Both the position numbers and the translations under genes were made by a program. Positions 52,986 through 63,114 of a DNA stretch of 64,000 nucleotides are shown one piece after another (position 1 is the first letter of the stretch; each line of letters opens with the position of its first letter). The stretch is from an uncultured Pseudomonadota bacterium (GTDB taxonomy: Bacteria; Pseudomonadota; Gammaproteobacteria; Steroidobacterales; Steroidobacteraceae): the NCBI GenBank assembly GCA_903828595.1, contig CAIKMS010000019.1, positions 1 through 64,000 of the forward strand. The letters run 5' to 3'. The notes beneath the pieces were generated by a model, which made no database searches, was not told where the DNA came from, and saw nothing but the letters and a program-made list of their open reading frames with translations.

Positions 52986-55900
52986 TTAGTGGCTCAACTC
53001 AGCGCGCAATATCGCCTGCATTTGCGTAAACACCCAATCCCACTGGCCCGCCACCGACTGTCTAAACAGTCGCATCGTCGGATACCAAGCGCTTTGCTCG
53101 CCACTTAGGCCCCAGCGCCAGTCGGGAACGGCTTTAAGCGCTACCCAAACCGGCACCCCTAAGGCGCCGGCAAGATGCGCCATGGCGGTATCGGCGGTGA
53201 TGATCAAGTCTAACTCACCCAAGATCGCGGCCGAGTCCCTAAAGGCCTCAGGCCCCGCATCAAACTCCGCACCCAAACAAGTCAGCATCCCGGCTACCGG
53301 TGAGCCGATTAACTCGCGCGAGTCCTCAGCTCGTTGCAGGCTTATCAAACGAACACCCGGAAGCCCGGCAATAGCCTTTAACTGCTCCACCGGAAACGAC
53401 CGGCCCGCATGATACGGGCTCACGCTACCTGCCCAAACCACTCCAATCTTAAAATCCGCACCCGACAAAGGCGCCTGCCAGCGGGCCGTGCGGCTCAAAT
53501 CTCGGGTTAGCGATAAACGTGCATCGGGCAGTCTGTCCCAAACAGGCAGCAACGCCGCCGGTAGGCTCATTAAAGGACAATGCGTATCAAAGGCGGGCAG
53601 GTCACTGCCGCGTGCCAAGACCATCAGATTAGGATGAAGGCCAGACAAAAGCACCTGAAGGCATGCGGGCACTTCAAAAATAACCTGAGCTCCCTGCTGA
53701 CCCAGCCAGAGGGCATAGCGGGCAAACTGAATGCAGTCACCCAAACCCTGCTCTGCATAAATAAAAATGCGCTGCCCGCGAAACGGGCGATCAACCGTCA
53801 ATCTCGGTTGAGCAAACTGCCTATAGGAGGCACGCAGGTCCGCACGCTGCCAGCGCCACTCGTACAGCGGCCAACCCTGAAGATAGTCACCGACGGCCAG
53901 CAAGGCCATCGCCTTAACGATATGAGACTCAGCATGCCCCGAGACTTGCTCAATAGCCCTGTCAGCATGAAAGACCGCACGCTCCGTCTGCCCCAACTGG
54001 TAGTAAGAAAACGCTAAATTGCTATGAGCATCAGCCCACTGGGGATTCAGTAACAGTGCTTGTTGGTAGCTGTCCACTGAACCCGAGAGATCGCCTAACT
54101 TTTGTAAGGTGTTACCTCGGTTACACCAGCCTTGAGCATAATCCGGCGCTATCGCGACCAACTGATCGAATCGACTTAAAGCCTGGCGGTAATCACCCTT
54201 GGCATAGGCAACGTTACCCGCATTAAACAGCGTGCCTACATTGCTAGGGTCTATCGCCAGACCCTTCTGACAGTAACTCTCAGCGCGTGGCCAATCGCGC
54301 ATCCTCTCAGCAACGGCTGCAGCGTTAGCATACAGGTTGGCATCTTCCGGCTGCAGAGCAATAGCCTGCTGGCAACTATCTAACGCGTCACTAAATTTTT
54401 CGACTTTCAACAAACAGTAACTGCGACGCACGTAACCTTCGACCACGTCCGGCGCTAAGCTAATCACTTGCCCAAACGCGATGGCCGCGGCCTCAAATCG
54501 GCCCAGGTTCTCCAAAAGCTGCGCTGCCTGCAAATGACCATCTAAAAATCGCGGGTTGTTCGTGATCGCTGCCTCAAAGCACACGAGCGCAGCTTCAGGA
54601 TCTGCGCTATCGCGCAGCAGCTTACCCAAGCTAACTAAAAACTCCGGCTCCGAGGGCGCCAGCGCAACCGCCAGCTCTATATAACTAATAGCCACCGCAA
54701 GCTGTTGGCGCTTTGCATAGATCAAACCCAGCAAGTGCAGAACAGCCGCGTGACTGGGTGTCTGTGCCAGAATTTTCTGACACAGAGCCTGCGCCGCATC
54801 CCACTGCTGCTGCAAAAAAAACGCCTGAGCCAGTTCAAATTCACGGGGCGCGCCTACAGAACTGAGCGTCGAAAAGCTGAGCGAAACGCCACTGGACGGG
54901 CGCGTTGTGTGTAGGTGCACCAGCAGTGACTCACGTAGCTTGGCAAAAACCCCCTCCCAGTCACCGGCCGTTGACTGCCTGAATATCCTCATGCTCGGGT
55001 ACCAGGGGGTCGTTTCACCCTGCGCGAGCCAACGCCAGTCAGGGATCGCTTTGAGCACTAGCCAAACCGGTGCAGCCAGGGCACCGGCCAAATGAGCCAG
55101 TGCCGTATCGGATGTGATGACTAAGTCTAGATTTTGAATGACCGCCGCGGAGTCTAAAAAGGCCTGACCACCGGCATCAAAGTCTGCGCCCAGTGTTTCT
55201 ACGTGCATACCGCTTGGCAGAGTGTTGAGTTGCTCAACGCCATCATTTTTCTGCAAGCTAATCAGACGTACGCCTGGGATTTGGCTAATAGCTTCAAACA
55301 ATGACACAGGAAAGGAACGGCCTAAATCTACGCGGTGACGGCTACCCTGCCAGTTAATTCCCACTTTGAAACCATGTGCCCCGATACGCGCTTTCCATCG
55401 GGCAACACGATCACCGTCTGCATATAAGTAGGGAATATCAGCCGGAATAGAATCCAACCGGGTACCCAAGACCCAAGGCAAACTCAGCAGCGAAATCTGA
55501 TAATCAAAAGCTGGTAACACATCCCCCTGCGCGAGAACCTTAGATACGCCCGGCAGACTTTGAAACAGCGCCCTCAGCGGTCTGGGCACGTGAAGCAAAA
55601 CCGCTGCCCCCGCCTGCCTCAAGCCAGACAAGTACCGCACAAACTGAATGGCATCACCGAAGCCCTGTTCTGCATAGACTAATAAGGTCTTAGCTTCCAG
55701 GCTTGCCCGGCCATCCCAAGCAGGCTCACTCCAGGTCGGAAGCAATCGACGCACGTCGGCTCGCAGTCGACGTGCCTCGTACAGCGGTAAACCGCGTTCA
55801 AAATCACCTTGTGTGAGTAAAACCATGGCCGCATTAAATTGCGCCTCGGCATAGTCAGGCCTTAGGGCCAGGGCCCTTTCAATACAGTCTAACGCTTGGG

Positions 55901-58724
55901 AGAATTGTCCTAACTGATGCAGGGCGGCACCTTGATTAGACAGCGCCTCCGGGTAGTTCGCATTAAGCGCGACCGCTTGACGATAACTGTCCACCGCAGC
56001 CTCAAAATGTCCCATAGCCTGCAAACAGACGCCCCGATTTGACCATGCCTGCGAGAAACCTGGCGCAAGCTCAATCGCCTTCTCACAGACTTGTACACCC
56101 TCTTCAAATCGTCCCAGCTGCTGCAACGCGTCGGCTTTATTACAAAACGCTTCAGCACAATCGGGTTTTTGGACGATGGCCTCATCAAAACTCGTCAACG
56201 CCTCCAGCGAGCGCCCTAAAGCAATTAGGGTCGTGCCCCGATTGTTATAGGCTTCAGGGAACTGCGGCTCCAGCTTCAACGCTTGATCGTAGGTAACCAG
56301 TGCATCCTCAAAAAAACCTAAGCGATGATAGGCATTCGCCAAGTACCAATAGGTACCCGCACTCTCGCAAGCAGCCAGGGATTGTTGGTAATCACTAACA
56401 GCATCCTTAACCTGACCCAACGCCATCAAGATCTGGCCTCGAGTTGAATAAAAAAGCGGCTGAAAGCCAAAGCTTTGTATCGCTTTTTCAACAAAGACCA
56501 GCGCCTCGGAAAAACGCCCCTGCTGTTGCCTGATAACGGCCAGCAAATGTTGAGCATCTGCGTACCCCTGCTCCGATGGGCGCACGGAATGATAAATAGC
56601 CTCCGCGCCTGGCGTATCGCCTCTGGTGTGTAGAGAAACTGCACGCGCTATCCGACTGGTCGCCGATTCACCGTGTAAGGTCATGGATGGTAGGGCTTTA
56701 GAGTCTATGGTTGAGTGTCCATTTTCCGACCGCTCCAAAAGGCCCTTATCTTTTAGAAGCTGAATAAGCGAGCCACGCATCTCATCAAAGACCGGCTCCC
56801 ATTGGCTTGAGATTGCTTGCCTGAACAATTGGGCTGTTGGATACCAAGCACATTTCGACCCGGACAACATCCAGCGCCAGTCAGGCACTTTCTGCAAAAC
56901 AATCCACACTAACGCCCCCATGGCTCCTGCCAAATGGGCCACCGCTGAGTCTGAAGTAATAACCAGATCAAGGCTGCTGACCACAGCGGACGAATCTAAA
57001 AACGCATCCGGGCCACTATCAAAATCAGGGCCCAATGTCTCGACGGTCATACCCGATGGCAAGCCAGCCAACTGTTCGGTGCCGTCATGCTTTTGCAGAC
57101 TGATGAGGCGCACACCCGGGATTAAAGCCAACGCATGAAATAGCGTGACAGGAAAAGATCGCCCCACGTCAATGCCCGAGCGACTGCCCTGCCAGGCAAT
57201 ACCAATCTTAAATCCCCGTTCGCCAATCACTTTTTTCCATCGCGCAACGCGATTAGGAAACGCAGTTACATAAGGAACATTCTTTGGAATCGTTGATAGC
57301 TGTAGCGATAGCGCCAGCGGCAGACTCAGCAAAGAGCAGTGATACTCAAACGACCCGATGGGATCTTCAAACGAAACTATCTGCGCGTAGTCCTTAAAGC
57401 CTGCCAGAAGCATCTGCAGGTTTTTAGGAACCTGCAAAATCACTCGAGCACCCAATTCGACCACTCTAGGAACCAAGCGAACAAACTGAATGCAGTCACC
57501 CAAGCCCTGCTCGGCGTATAAAAAAATAGTTTTGTGCGCTAGAGACTCGCGCCCTGACCATTGGGGAGCGTCGAAATGACGCTTCAGGTGTAAAACCTCA
57601 GAGCGATCCCAACGCGCCTCATACAGTGGCCATCCTAAGGAATATTCGCCTAAAGAAAGGTGAACTCTCGCTTTATTGAATAAAGCATCAGGATCACTCG
57701 AATCAAGGGATAGAGCCTTATCAAAACTTGTTAAGGCCTCCTGAGGCCGACCCATCGCATGCAACAGGTTGCCGCGATTCACGTACCCGGTAACAAAGTT
57801 TGGCCTTAGGGCTAGGGACCTGTCACAACTGGCAAGACCGTCTTGCGTGCGGCCCAGCAAAAAATACAGGTCGCCTAGATTATTGTGCGCTTCTGCGAAA
57901 TCAGGCTTCAACGCGACCGCCCGCCGATAGGCCTGCAGAGCATCATCTAAACGGGCTAATTTCTGCAAAGCAATACCACGACCGCAGTGGGCCGGCGCAT
58001 ACTGTTCATTCACGTGGATTGCCCGATCAAAGCAGGCTAAAGCATCGGCATGAGCCTGCAGCCCTAAATGCGCGTCGCCTTGATGAGAGTAGGCCTCTGC
58101 ATAATTCCCGCGCAAAGCAATCGCCCGATCACTGCTGACTAAAGCAGCGGAATAGTCTTTTAATTGCACCAAGACAGCGGCCAGGTTGGCATGAAAAGCT
58201 GCCTGTGACTCATCTATCTGGATCGCCATCAAATAACTGGACTTAGCTGCCCTTAATTCGCCGCGTAACTGCAATAAAATGCCTTTATTGGCATGTGCCT
58301 GCGCAAATTTGGGATTTAAATTAAGGACGGCATCGTAATCGGCAAGGGCTGCATCTATCGCACCGTCTTTGTGCTCCGCCAGCGCACGCAAAAAAACAGC
58401 CTCTGGGTAATCAGCCTGGATTTGCAGCGCGCTGCCCAAAACTTCGCGAGCCTCGGCGGTAAGATTAAGATCCAGCAGCAAGCCAGCTAATGTGCACAAA
58501 AACGCCGGTTCTCGCGGCTGGGCCTTAACGGCGGCAGATATCAGCTGGCGGGCTTTCGCAAAATCACCCTCATCCCGATGAATGACTCCCAACAGATGCA
58601 ACGCGTCCGCGTTCGCGGGCTGAACCTTAAGTACGGCTGAATAAAGCTCACGCGCACTAGCGACATCACCTAAGCGGTGAAACTCAACGGCACGATGTAA
58701 CGTATGGGTGAGGGAATCATCCAA
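52986..58724 (-). CDS. Giant TPR-glycosyltransferase with three TPR+GT modules
   Basis: A 1912-residue protein. Three repeats of the same unit follow each other: a TPR solenoid (roughly ten 34-residue units) and a glycosyltransferase domain resembling the GT9/heptosyltransferase fold. GT domains lie at about residues 390-660, 1010-1270 and 1650-1912. Each contains AEQGLGD-x-IQF-type N-terminus, WQGSR-x3-D-x-GRSFP (varied to WAGSVSPYHAGRSFP in module 3) and TSD-x-A-x-AHLAGA-x-G with PDWRW at the end. No signal peptide is seen, so it is probably cytoplasmic. The donor and acceptor are unknown; TPR repeats likely bind a protein substrate. Confidence 0.85.
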   Translation of the reverse strand: MDDSLTHTLHRAVEFHRLGDVASARELYSAVLKVQPANADALHLLGVIHRDEGDFAKARQLISAAVKAQPREPAFLCTLAGLLLDLNLTAEAREVLGSALQIQADYPEAVFLRALAEHKDGAIDAALADYDAVLNLNPKFAQAHANKGILLQLRGELRAAKSSYLMAIQIDESQAAFHANLAAVLVQLKDYSAALVSSDRAIALRGNYAEAYSHQGDAHLGLQAHADALACFDRAIHVNEQYAPAHCGRGIALQKLARLDDALQAYRRAVALKPDFAEAHNNLGDLYFLLGRTQDGLASCDRSLALRPNFVTGYVNRGNLLHAMGRPQEALTSFDKALSLDSSDPDALFNKARVHLSLGEYSLGWPLYEARWDRSEVLHLKRHFDAPQWSGRESLAHKTIFLYAEQGLGDCIQFVRLVPRVVELGARVILQVPKNLQMLLAGFKDYAQIVSFEDPIGSFEYHCSLLSLPLALSLQLSTIPKNVPYVTAFPNRVARWKKVIGERGFKIGIAWQGSRSGIDVGRSFPVTLFHALALIPGVRLISLQKHDGTEQLAGLPSGMTVETLGPDFDSGPDAFLDSSAVVSSLDLVITSDSAVAHLAGAMGALVWIVLQKVPDWRWMLSGSKCAWYPTAQLFRQAISSQWEPVFDEMRGSLIQLLKDKGLLERSENGHSTIDSKALPSMTLHGESATSRIARAVSLHTRGDTPGAEAIYHSVRPSEQGYADAQHLLAVIRQQQGRFSEALVFVEKAIQSFGFQPLFYSTRGQILMALGQVKDAVSDYQQSLAACESAGTYWYLANAYHRLGFFEDALVTYDQALKLEPQFPEAYNNRGTTLIALGRSLEALTSFDEAIVQKPDCAEAFCNKADALQQLGRFEEGVQVCEKAIELAPGFSQAWSNRGVCLQAMGHFEAAVDSYRQAVALNANYPEALSNQGAALHQLGQFSQALDCIERALALRPDYAEAQFNAAMVLLTQGDFERGLPLYEARRLRADVRRLLPTWSEPAWDGRASLEAKTLLVYAEQGFGDAIQFVRYLSGLRQAGAAVLLHVPRPLRALFQSLPGVSKVLAQGDVLPAFDYQISLLSLPWVLGTRLDSIPADIPYLYADGDRVARWKARIGAHGFKVGINWQGSRHRVDLGRSFPVSLFEAISQIPGVRLISLQKNDGVEQLNTLPSGMHVETLGADFDAGGQAFLDSAAVIQNLDLVITSDTALAHLAGALAAPVWLVLKAIPDWRWLAQGETTPWYPSMRIFRQSTAGDWEGVFAKLRESLLVHLHTTRPSSGVSLSFSTLSSVGAPREFELAQAFFLQQQWDAAQALCQKILAQTPSHAAVLHLLGLIYAKRQQLAVAISYIELAVALAPSEPEFLVSLGKLLRDSADPEAALVCFEAAITNNPRFLDGHLQAAQLLENLGRFEAAAIAFGQVISLAPDVVEGYVRRSYCLLKVEKFSDALDSCQQAIALQPEDANLYANAAAVAERMRDWPRAESYCQKGLAIDPSNVGTLFNAGNVAYAKGDYRQALSRFDQLVAIAPDYAQGWCNRGNTLQKLGDLSGSVDSYQQALLLNPQWADAHSNLAFSYYQLGQTERAVFHADRAIEQVSGHAESHIVKAMALLAVGDYLQGWPLYEWRWQRADLRASYRQFAQPRLTVDRPFRGQRIFIYAEQGLGDCIQFARYALWLGQQGAQVIFEVPACLQVLLSGLHPNLMVLARGSDLPAFDTHCPLMSLPAALLPVWDRLPDARLSLTRDLSRTARWQAPLSGADFKIGVVWAGSVSPYHAGRSFPVEQLKAIAGLPGVRLISLQRAEDSRELIGSPVAGMLTCLGAEFDAGPEAFRDSAAILGELDLIITADTAMAHLAGALGVPVWVALKAVPDWRWGLSGEQSAWYPTMRLFRQSVAGQWDWVFTQMQAILRAELSH
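55027..55353. repeat. Copy 1 of a 327-bp near-identical coding repeat
   Basis: It matches 61146-61472 with seven mismatches (about 98% identity). It encodes the end of GT module 2 of the 1912-residue protein, from GRSFP to PDWRW. Flanking sequence diverges sharply at both ends. Confidence 0.9.
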
Positions 58725-58771
58725 GAGCTTGCCCTCCGATCCCTAGGCCCGACTGTTAAACGAAGTCATGA

Positions 58772-61700
58772 TCAGAACATAGCGCCGGCTGAAGGTTCAA
58801 CACGGACAGCCCCTACCAGACTTCGTACCGCAGTTCTAACCTCATGGAACACGTCAGCCCAATCTTCACGGTTCTTCTGCCTAAACAACCTAACGGTTGG
58901 ATACCAGGGCGAATCGGTGCGATCCAGCAGCCAACGCCAGTCGGGGATTTTTCGCAAAATTACCCAAGTCGGCGCACCCAAGGCGCCGGCAAGATGTGCC
59001 AAGGCAGTATCTGAAGTTATCACCAGATCCAGGTTCGCAATGACCGCGGCAGAGTCCACAAATCCGTCATCACCCTCATCAAATCCCGGGGGTAAACGCT
59101 CAATTTTCAGCCCCGCAGGTAGAGCATCTAATTGCTCCGCGCCCTCGTTTTTCTGCAAGCTGATCAACCGAACCCCAGGGATGTCCATCAAGGCCTTGAA
59201 CTGCGATGCTGGAAACGAGCGACCTAGGTCTACTCGGCTCACGCTACCCTGCCAGGCGATACCAATGCGAAAGCCGTGTGTACCGATGATCGATCGCCAG
59301 GTTTGGATACGGTCAGGCTCCGCGTGTAAGTAGGGTACTGCGGCAGGGATTGTGTCTAAGCTCGTGCCGAAGGCATGCGGCAAGCTCAGCAGTCGACAGT
59401 AGCAATCAAAATCCGGTGGCGTCTGCCCACGAAGAACCCACTGATCGACTCCAGGAATACCTGCCAGGAGTTTTCTCAGCCGTGGTGAAACCTCAAAAAT
59501 GACCCGCGCTCCCTGTTTGGCGAGCAACGGCAGATAGCGGACAAACTGAATACAGTCACCTAATCCCTGCTCAGAGGCGATGAAGATCGACTGTCCTTTG
59601 AGTGAAGCGACGCCATCCCACTGGGGCGGGATGAAATGGCGCGTCATACGAACTACATCCGACTTTTTAAACCGCGATTCGTAGAGCTTAAAGCCAGTGA
59701 CGAGATCGCCCCGCAACAGCGTTATCAGCGATTTATTAAATACACCATCCTCATACCCGGGTCGCAATTGCAAACCTTTGTCACAACTTGCCAAGGCTTC
59801 ATCGATCAGTCCTAACTCACGCTGAGGATTGCTAATACTGAAATGTGCCAGGGCATTATTGGCATCGAGCGAAATCGCCGTACGGCAACTGTCCATGGCT
59901 TCCCCGTAACGGCCGAGCTCAGTAAGGGCATTTCCACGATTTACGTAGGCGTCGACATGACTATTGCTTATGTTAAGCGCAAAGTCACATTGCTCCAGCG
60001 CATCCCGATACCGCCCCACCGTTTGAAATACGCTGCCTAAATTGATGCGTGCCTCAATCAGCGTAGGCGCCAACTCTACCGCTTTCAATCCACTTAAAAT
60101 CGCGCCTTCGTTATCACCTAATTTCTCTAAAGCAGCGCCGCGGTAGGCGTGGGCTTCCGCGTAGTTGGGACTCAACTCAATTAGGTGATTAAACGCTTCT
60201 AAGGCTAAGTCATACCTGTGCAGCGACAGTAAGGCGACGGCGCGATTCAGATAGGTTTTTTCATCGCGGTCATTTAAAGAAATTGCCTTATCAAAACTTG
60301 CTATAGCAGACTCAAATCGCCCCAACTCATACAAAACGGCTCCGTGACCTGAGTAGGCCTCTTTAAAATCTGGCTTTAACATGATGGCGCGACCGTACGA
60401 CTCTAACGCCAACCGCTTCATGCCAAGAAAGCGCCGCGCCGTGCCCAAGTTACAGTGTGCTTCACTGTAATTAGAGCGAAGGGCAATCGCGGCTAAATAA
60501 CTCTGCGAAGCCTCTTGGTAGCTTTCTAAAGCCATCAAAACGTTGCCTCGGTGCCAATTCGATTCGGCAAGATTTTGTAACCGTAGAGCCTCATCGACAC
60601 TTGCCATAGCACCCAGCTGATCGCCGGCCATCGACTGCATAATGCTTAAATTTAAAAATGAATCAGCGTGGGTTGGGTCTATGGTCGTAGCAAAACGAAA
60701 ATCATCAATGGCCTCTTGAGTTCTCCCCAGACCGGAATAAGCCTTACCGCGATTACAATAAAAGCCTGCCTCACTGGGCATTATCGAAATCGCTTGATTA
60801 ATCCAATTCAAAGCCTCTAAAAATTGTCCGTTTTGCAATTCAACCAAACCAACAAGGTGAAGCGCGTCGGCGTTTTTTGGCTCCTCGCCTAACAACGAAA
60901 GGTACCCGGCTTTAGCGCTGACCAGGTCACCCGCTTGGTGCGCCGCTACAGCCTCCCCCAGAGAGATTCGACTAGGAGTCCTCAAGGGCGCCGATATAGC
61001 CTTCAGGTCAGGCCTTTTGGCGCCAGCATTAATCAGTTGAGATAGTGAGCTGTAGACCGCATCAAAAGCCGCACCCCAGTCCCCCGGCGAGGGCTGCCTA
61101 AAAAGCCGCATGGTGGGATACCACGGCGAGTCTTCGCGCTGCAGCAGCCAACGCCAGTCAGGGATCGCTTTGAGCACTAGCCAAACCGGTGCAGCTAGGG
61201 CACCGGCCAAATGAGCCAGTGCCGTATCGGATGTGATGACCAAATCTAGATTTTGAATGACCGCCGCGGAGTCTAAAAAGGCCTGACCACCGGCATCAAA
61301 GTCTGCGCCCAGTGTTTCAACGTGCATACCGCTTGGCAGAGTGTTGAGTTGCTCAACGCCATCATTTTTCTGCAAGCTAATCAGACGTACGCCTGGGATT
61401 TGGCTAATAGCTTCAAACAATGACACAGGAAACGAACGGCCTAGATCTACGCGGTGACGACTACCCTGCCAGGATATCCCCACTTTAAATCCATGATCGC
61501 CGATTTTAGAACGCCAACTGGCTACCAGGTCAGCTCGGGCATAGAGGTATGGCACAGCAGCCGGGACGGTATCTAAACGCGTTGCAAAGGCTCTGGGCAG
61601 ACTCAGCAAGGGACAGTGCACATCAAACTGGGGCAGATCATCTCCTTGAAACACCAAACTAGCTACACCGGGAAAATCACCCAACAGTCCGTTCAGAGCC

Positions 61701-62962
61701 TTCGGAATCTCTAAGATCACCGTCGCACCGCGGGCAACCAATTCCTGCAGGTAGCGAATGAACTGAATCGTGTCACCCAATCCTTGCTCAGCGTGCAGCA
61801 AGATGCGTCGATCTTTTAAGCTTTCGCGGCCATCCCACTGCGGCTGGTTGAAATTACGCTGTAGCAGCACGTGGGAGGGCTGCTGCCAGCGCGCCTCATA
61901 CAGGTCCCAGGCTTGCTCAAAATCACCTTGCAACAGCAACAAAATGCCGCGCATTAAACGCGCATCGACCTGATTGGCATTGACCGCCAATGCTTGGTTA
62001 ATACTTACCATCGACTCATCGATACGACCCAGCTGGTGCAAAATCACGCCGCGATTAGCCAAGGCTTCAGCCCAATGAGACTGGCAGGAAAGAGCCCGGT
62101 TAGAAGATTGCAGCGCAGCCTCAAAGTCACCCATCTCATACAGCGCGTTGGCGCGATTCAGGTGAGCACCGGCAAAGTCCGGATTAAGGCGCAGTGCCTG
62201 CTCGCAGCTATCCAGTGCTTCTTTGAGCCTACCCAGGCGCAGCAATGGCCCACTACGATCCGAGTAGGCTTGCGCATAGGATGGGTTGATACGAAGCGCT
62301 TGATCGTAGGCAGCAACGGCTCCCTCTAAATCGTTTAACTCAACCAACATTAAAGCGCGATAAACGCAGGCTTCCACATAGGCGGGATTGAGGATCAGCG
62401 CCCGCTCAAAGCTTTCCAGCGCGGCACGGCGATCGTGCAAATGATCCATCGCCACACCCAAGCCAAACCAGACCTGCGCATCACCGGGCTTTAGCTCGAG
62501 CGCCGCTTTGTAACTGTCACGAGCCAGGACATACTGCCCCATAGCTTGACTGATCAGTCCAAGGTTAACTTGAGCATCCAAATCCTTTGGATTCAGGTTC
62601 ACTGCCCGTTGAAAGCTGACTAGAGCCTGATCCGGCTGACGCAAAGCAGCCAGAGCCTTACCCTGAGTGCTATGAAAAATTGGCTCGTTAGGGCTCAGGG
62701 CCAGCGCTCTGTCTACCCAGAGTAACGCCTCTTCATGGCGGCCTTGTTGGTGAGCCAGCAGACCCCGTAAGTGCAGCGCGTCACGGTTGTGCGGGTCGCG
62801 CTGTGTGATTTCCACATAGAGCGCGGATGCCTCCGGGAGCTTCCCGGCACGATGCAAAGCCAGCGCTTCTTGCAGTTGGCGCGCCAGTCTGGCTTGCAAC
62901 GCGGCTGACAGTGGCTTTGCCGGAGGTCTATTCTCAATCTCGCCGACCATGTGTGTAGACAC
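58772..62962 (-). CDS. TPR-glycosyltransferase with two TPR+GT modules
   Basis: A 1396-residue protein of the same design: TPR (about 25-345), GT (about 385-650), TPR (about 675-1060), GT (about 1118-1396). The first GT has HRVDLGRSFP and TSDTALAHLAGALA; the second has SRVDLGRSFP and TSDTALAHLAGALG, and both end in PDWRWLL. The family's GT domain is GT9-like. It lies 47 nt before the 1912-residue gene, so the two may be co-transcribed. The terminator at 62990-63004 separates it from the next upstream gene. Function is unproven. Confidence 0.85.
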   Translation of the reverse strand: MSTHMVGEIENRPPAKPLSAALQARLARQLQEALALHRAGKLPEASALYVEITQRDPHNRDALHLRGLLAHQQGRHEEALLWVDRALALSPNEPIFHSTQGKALAALRQPDQALVSFQRAVNLNPKDLDAQVNLGLISQAMGQYVLARDSYKAALELKPGDAQVWFGLGVAMDHLHDRRAALESFERALILNPAYVEACVYRALMLVELNDLEGAVAAYDQALRINPSYAQAYSDRSGPLLRLGRLKEALDSCEQALRLNPDFAGAHLNRANALYEMGDFEAALQSSNRALSCQSHWAEALANRGVILHQLGRIDESMVSINQALAVNANQVDARLMRGILLLLQGDFEQAWDLYEARWQQPSHVLLQRNFNQPQWDGRESLKDRRILLHAEQGLGDTIQFIRYLQELVARGATVILEIPKALNGLLGDFPGVASLVFQGDDLPQFDVHCPLLSLPRAFATRLDTVPAAVPYLYARADLVASWRSKIGDHGFKVGISWQGSRHRVDLGRSFPVSLFEAISQIPGVRLISLQKNDGVEQLNTLPSGMHVETLGADFDAGGQAFLDSAAVIQNLDLVITSDTALAHLAGALAAPVWLVLKAIPDWRWLLQREDSPWYPTMRLFRQPSPGDWGAAFDAVYSSLSQLINAGAKRPDLKAISAPLRTPSRISLGEAVAAHQAGDLVSAKAGYLSLLGEEPKNADALHLVGLVELQNGQFLEALNWINQAISIMPSEAGFYCNRGKAYSGLGRTQEAIDDFRFATTIDPTHADSFLNLSIMQSMAGDQLGAMASVDEALRLQNLAESNWHRGNVLMALESYQEASQSYLAAIALRSNYSEAHCNLGTARRFLGMKRLALESYGRAIMLKPDFKEAYSGHGAVLYELGRFESAIASFDKAISLNDRDEKTYLNRAVALLSLHRYDLALEAFNHLIELSPNYAEAHAYRGAALEKLGDNEGAILSGLKAVELAPTLIEARINLGSVFQTVGRYRDALEQCDFALNISNSHVDAYVNRGNALTELGRYGEAMDSCRTAISLDANNALAHFSISNPQRELGLIDEALASCDKGLQLRPGYEDGVFNKSLITLLRGDLVTGFKLYESRFKKSDVVRMTRHFIPPQWDGVASLKGQSIFIASEQGLGDCIQFVRYLPLLAKQGARVIFEVSPRLRKLLAGIPGVDQWVLRGQTPPDFDCYCRLLSLPHAFGTSLDTIPAAVPYLHAEPDRIQTWRSIIGTHGFRIGIAWQGSVSRVDLGRSFPASQFKALMDIPGVRLISLQKNEGAEQLDALPAGLKIERLPPGFDEGDDGFVDSAAVIANLDLVITSDTALAHLAGALGAPTWVILRKIPDWRWLLDRTDSPWYPTVRLFRQKNREDWADVFHEVRTAVRSLVGAVRVEPSAGAMF
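61146..61472. repeat. Copy 2 of a 327-bp near-identical coding repeat
   Basis: It matches 55027-55353 with seven mismatches. It encodes the end of GT module 1 of the 1396-residue protein. The offset is constant at 6119 nt, with no indels. Confidence 0.9.
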
Positions 62963-62989
62963 CCCAAACCAGCGTTCTAATAAAAATAC

Positions 62990-63004
62990 CGTGCCAAGGG
63001 CACG
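62990..63004 (-). terminator. Rho-independent terminator between TPR-GT genes
   Basis: Minus strand CGTGCC-CTT-GGCACG (6-bp stem, 3-nt loop) followed by GTATTTTTATT. It ends the partial upstream TPR-GT gene. Confidence 0.75.
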
Positions 63005-63114
63005 CCCAAGTGCTGCTTACGGCAACCACTCCAGGCCGCGTAGTACCCAGGACTTAAGGCTGCCCTTAGATTTTCGCACTTAAAGCCGGCAAACGTGGGC
63101 GAATCCTCCACCAA

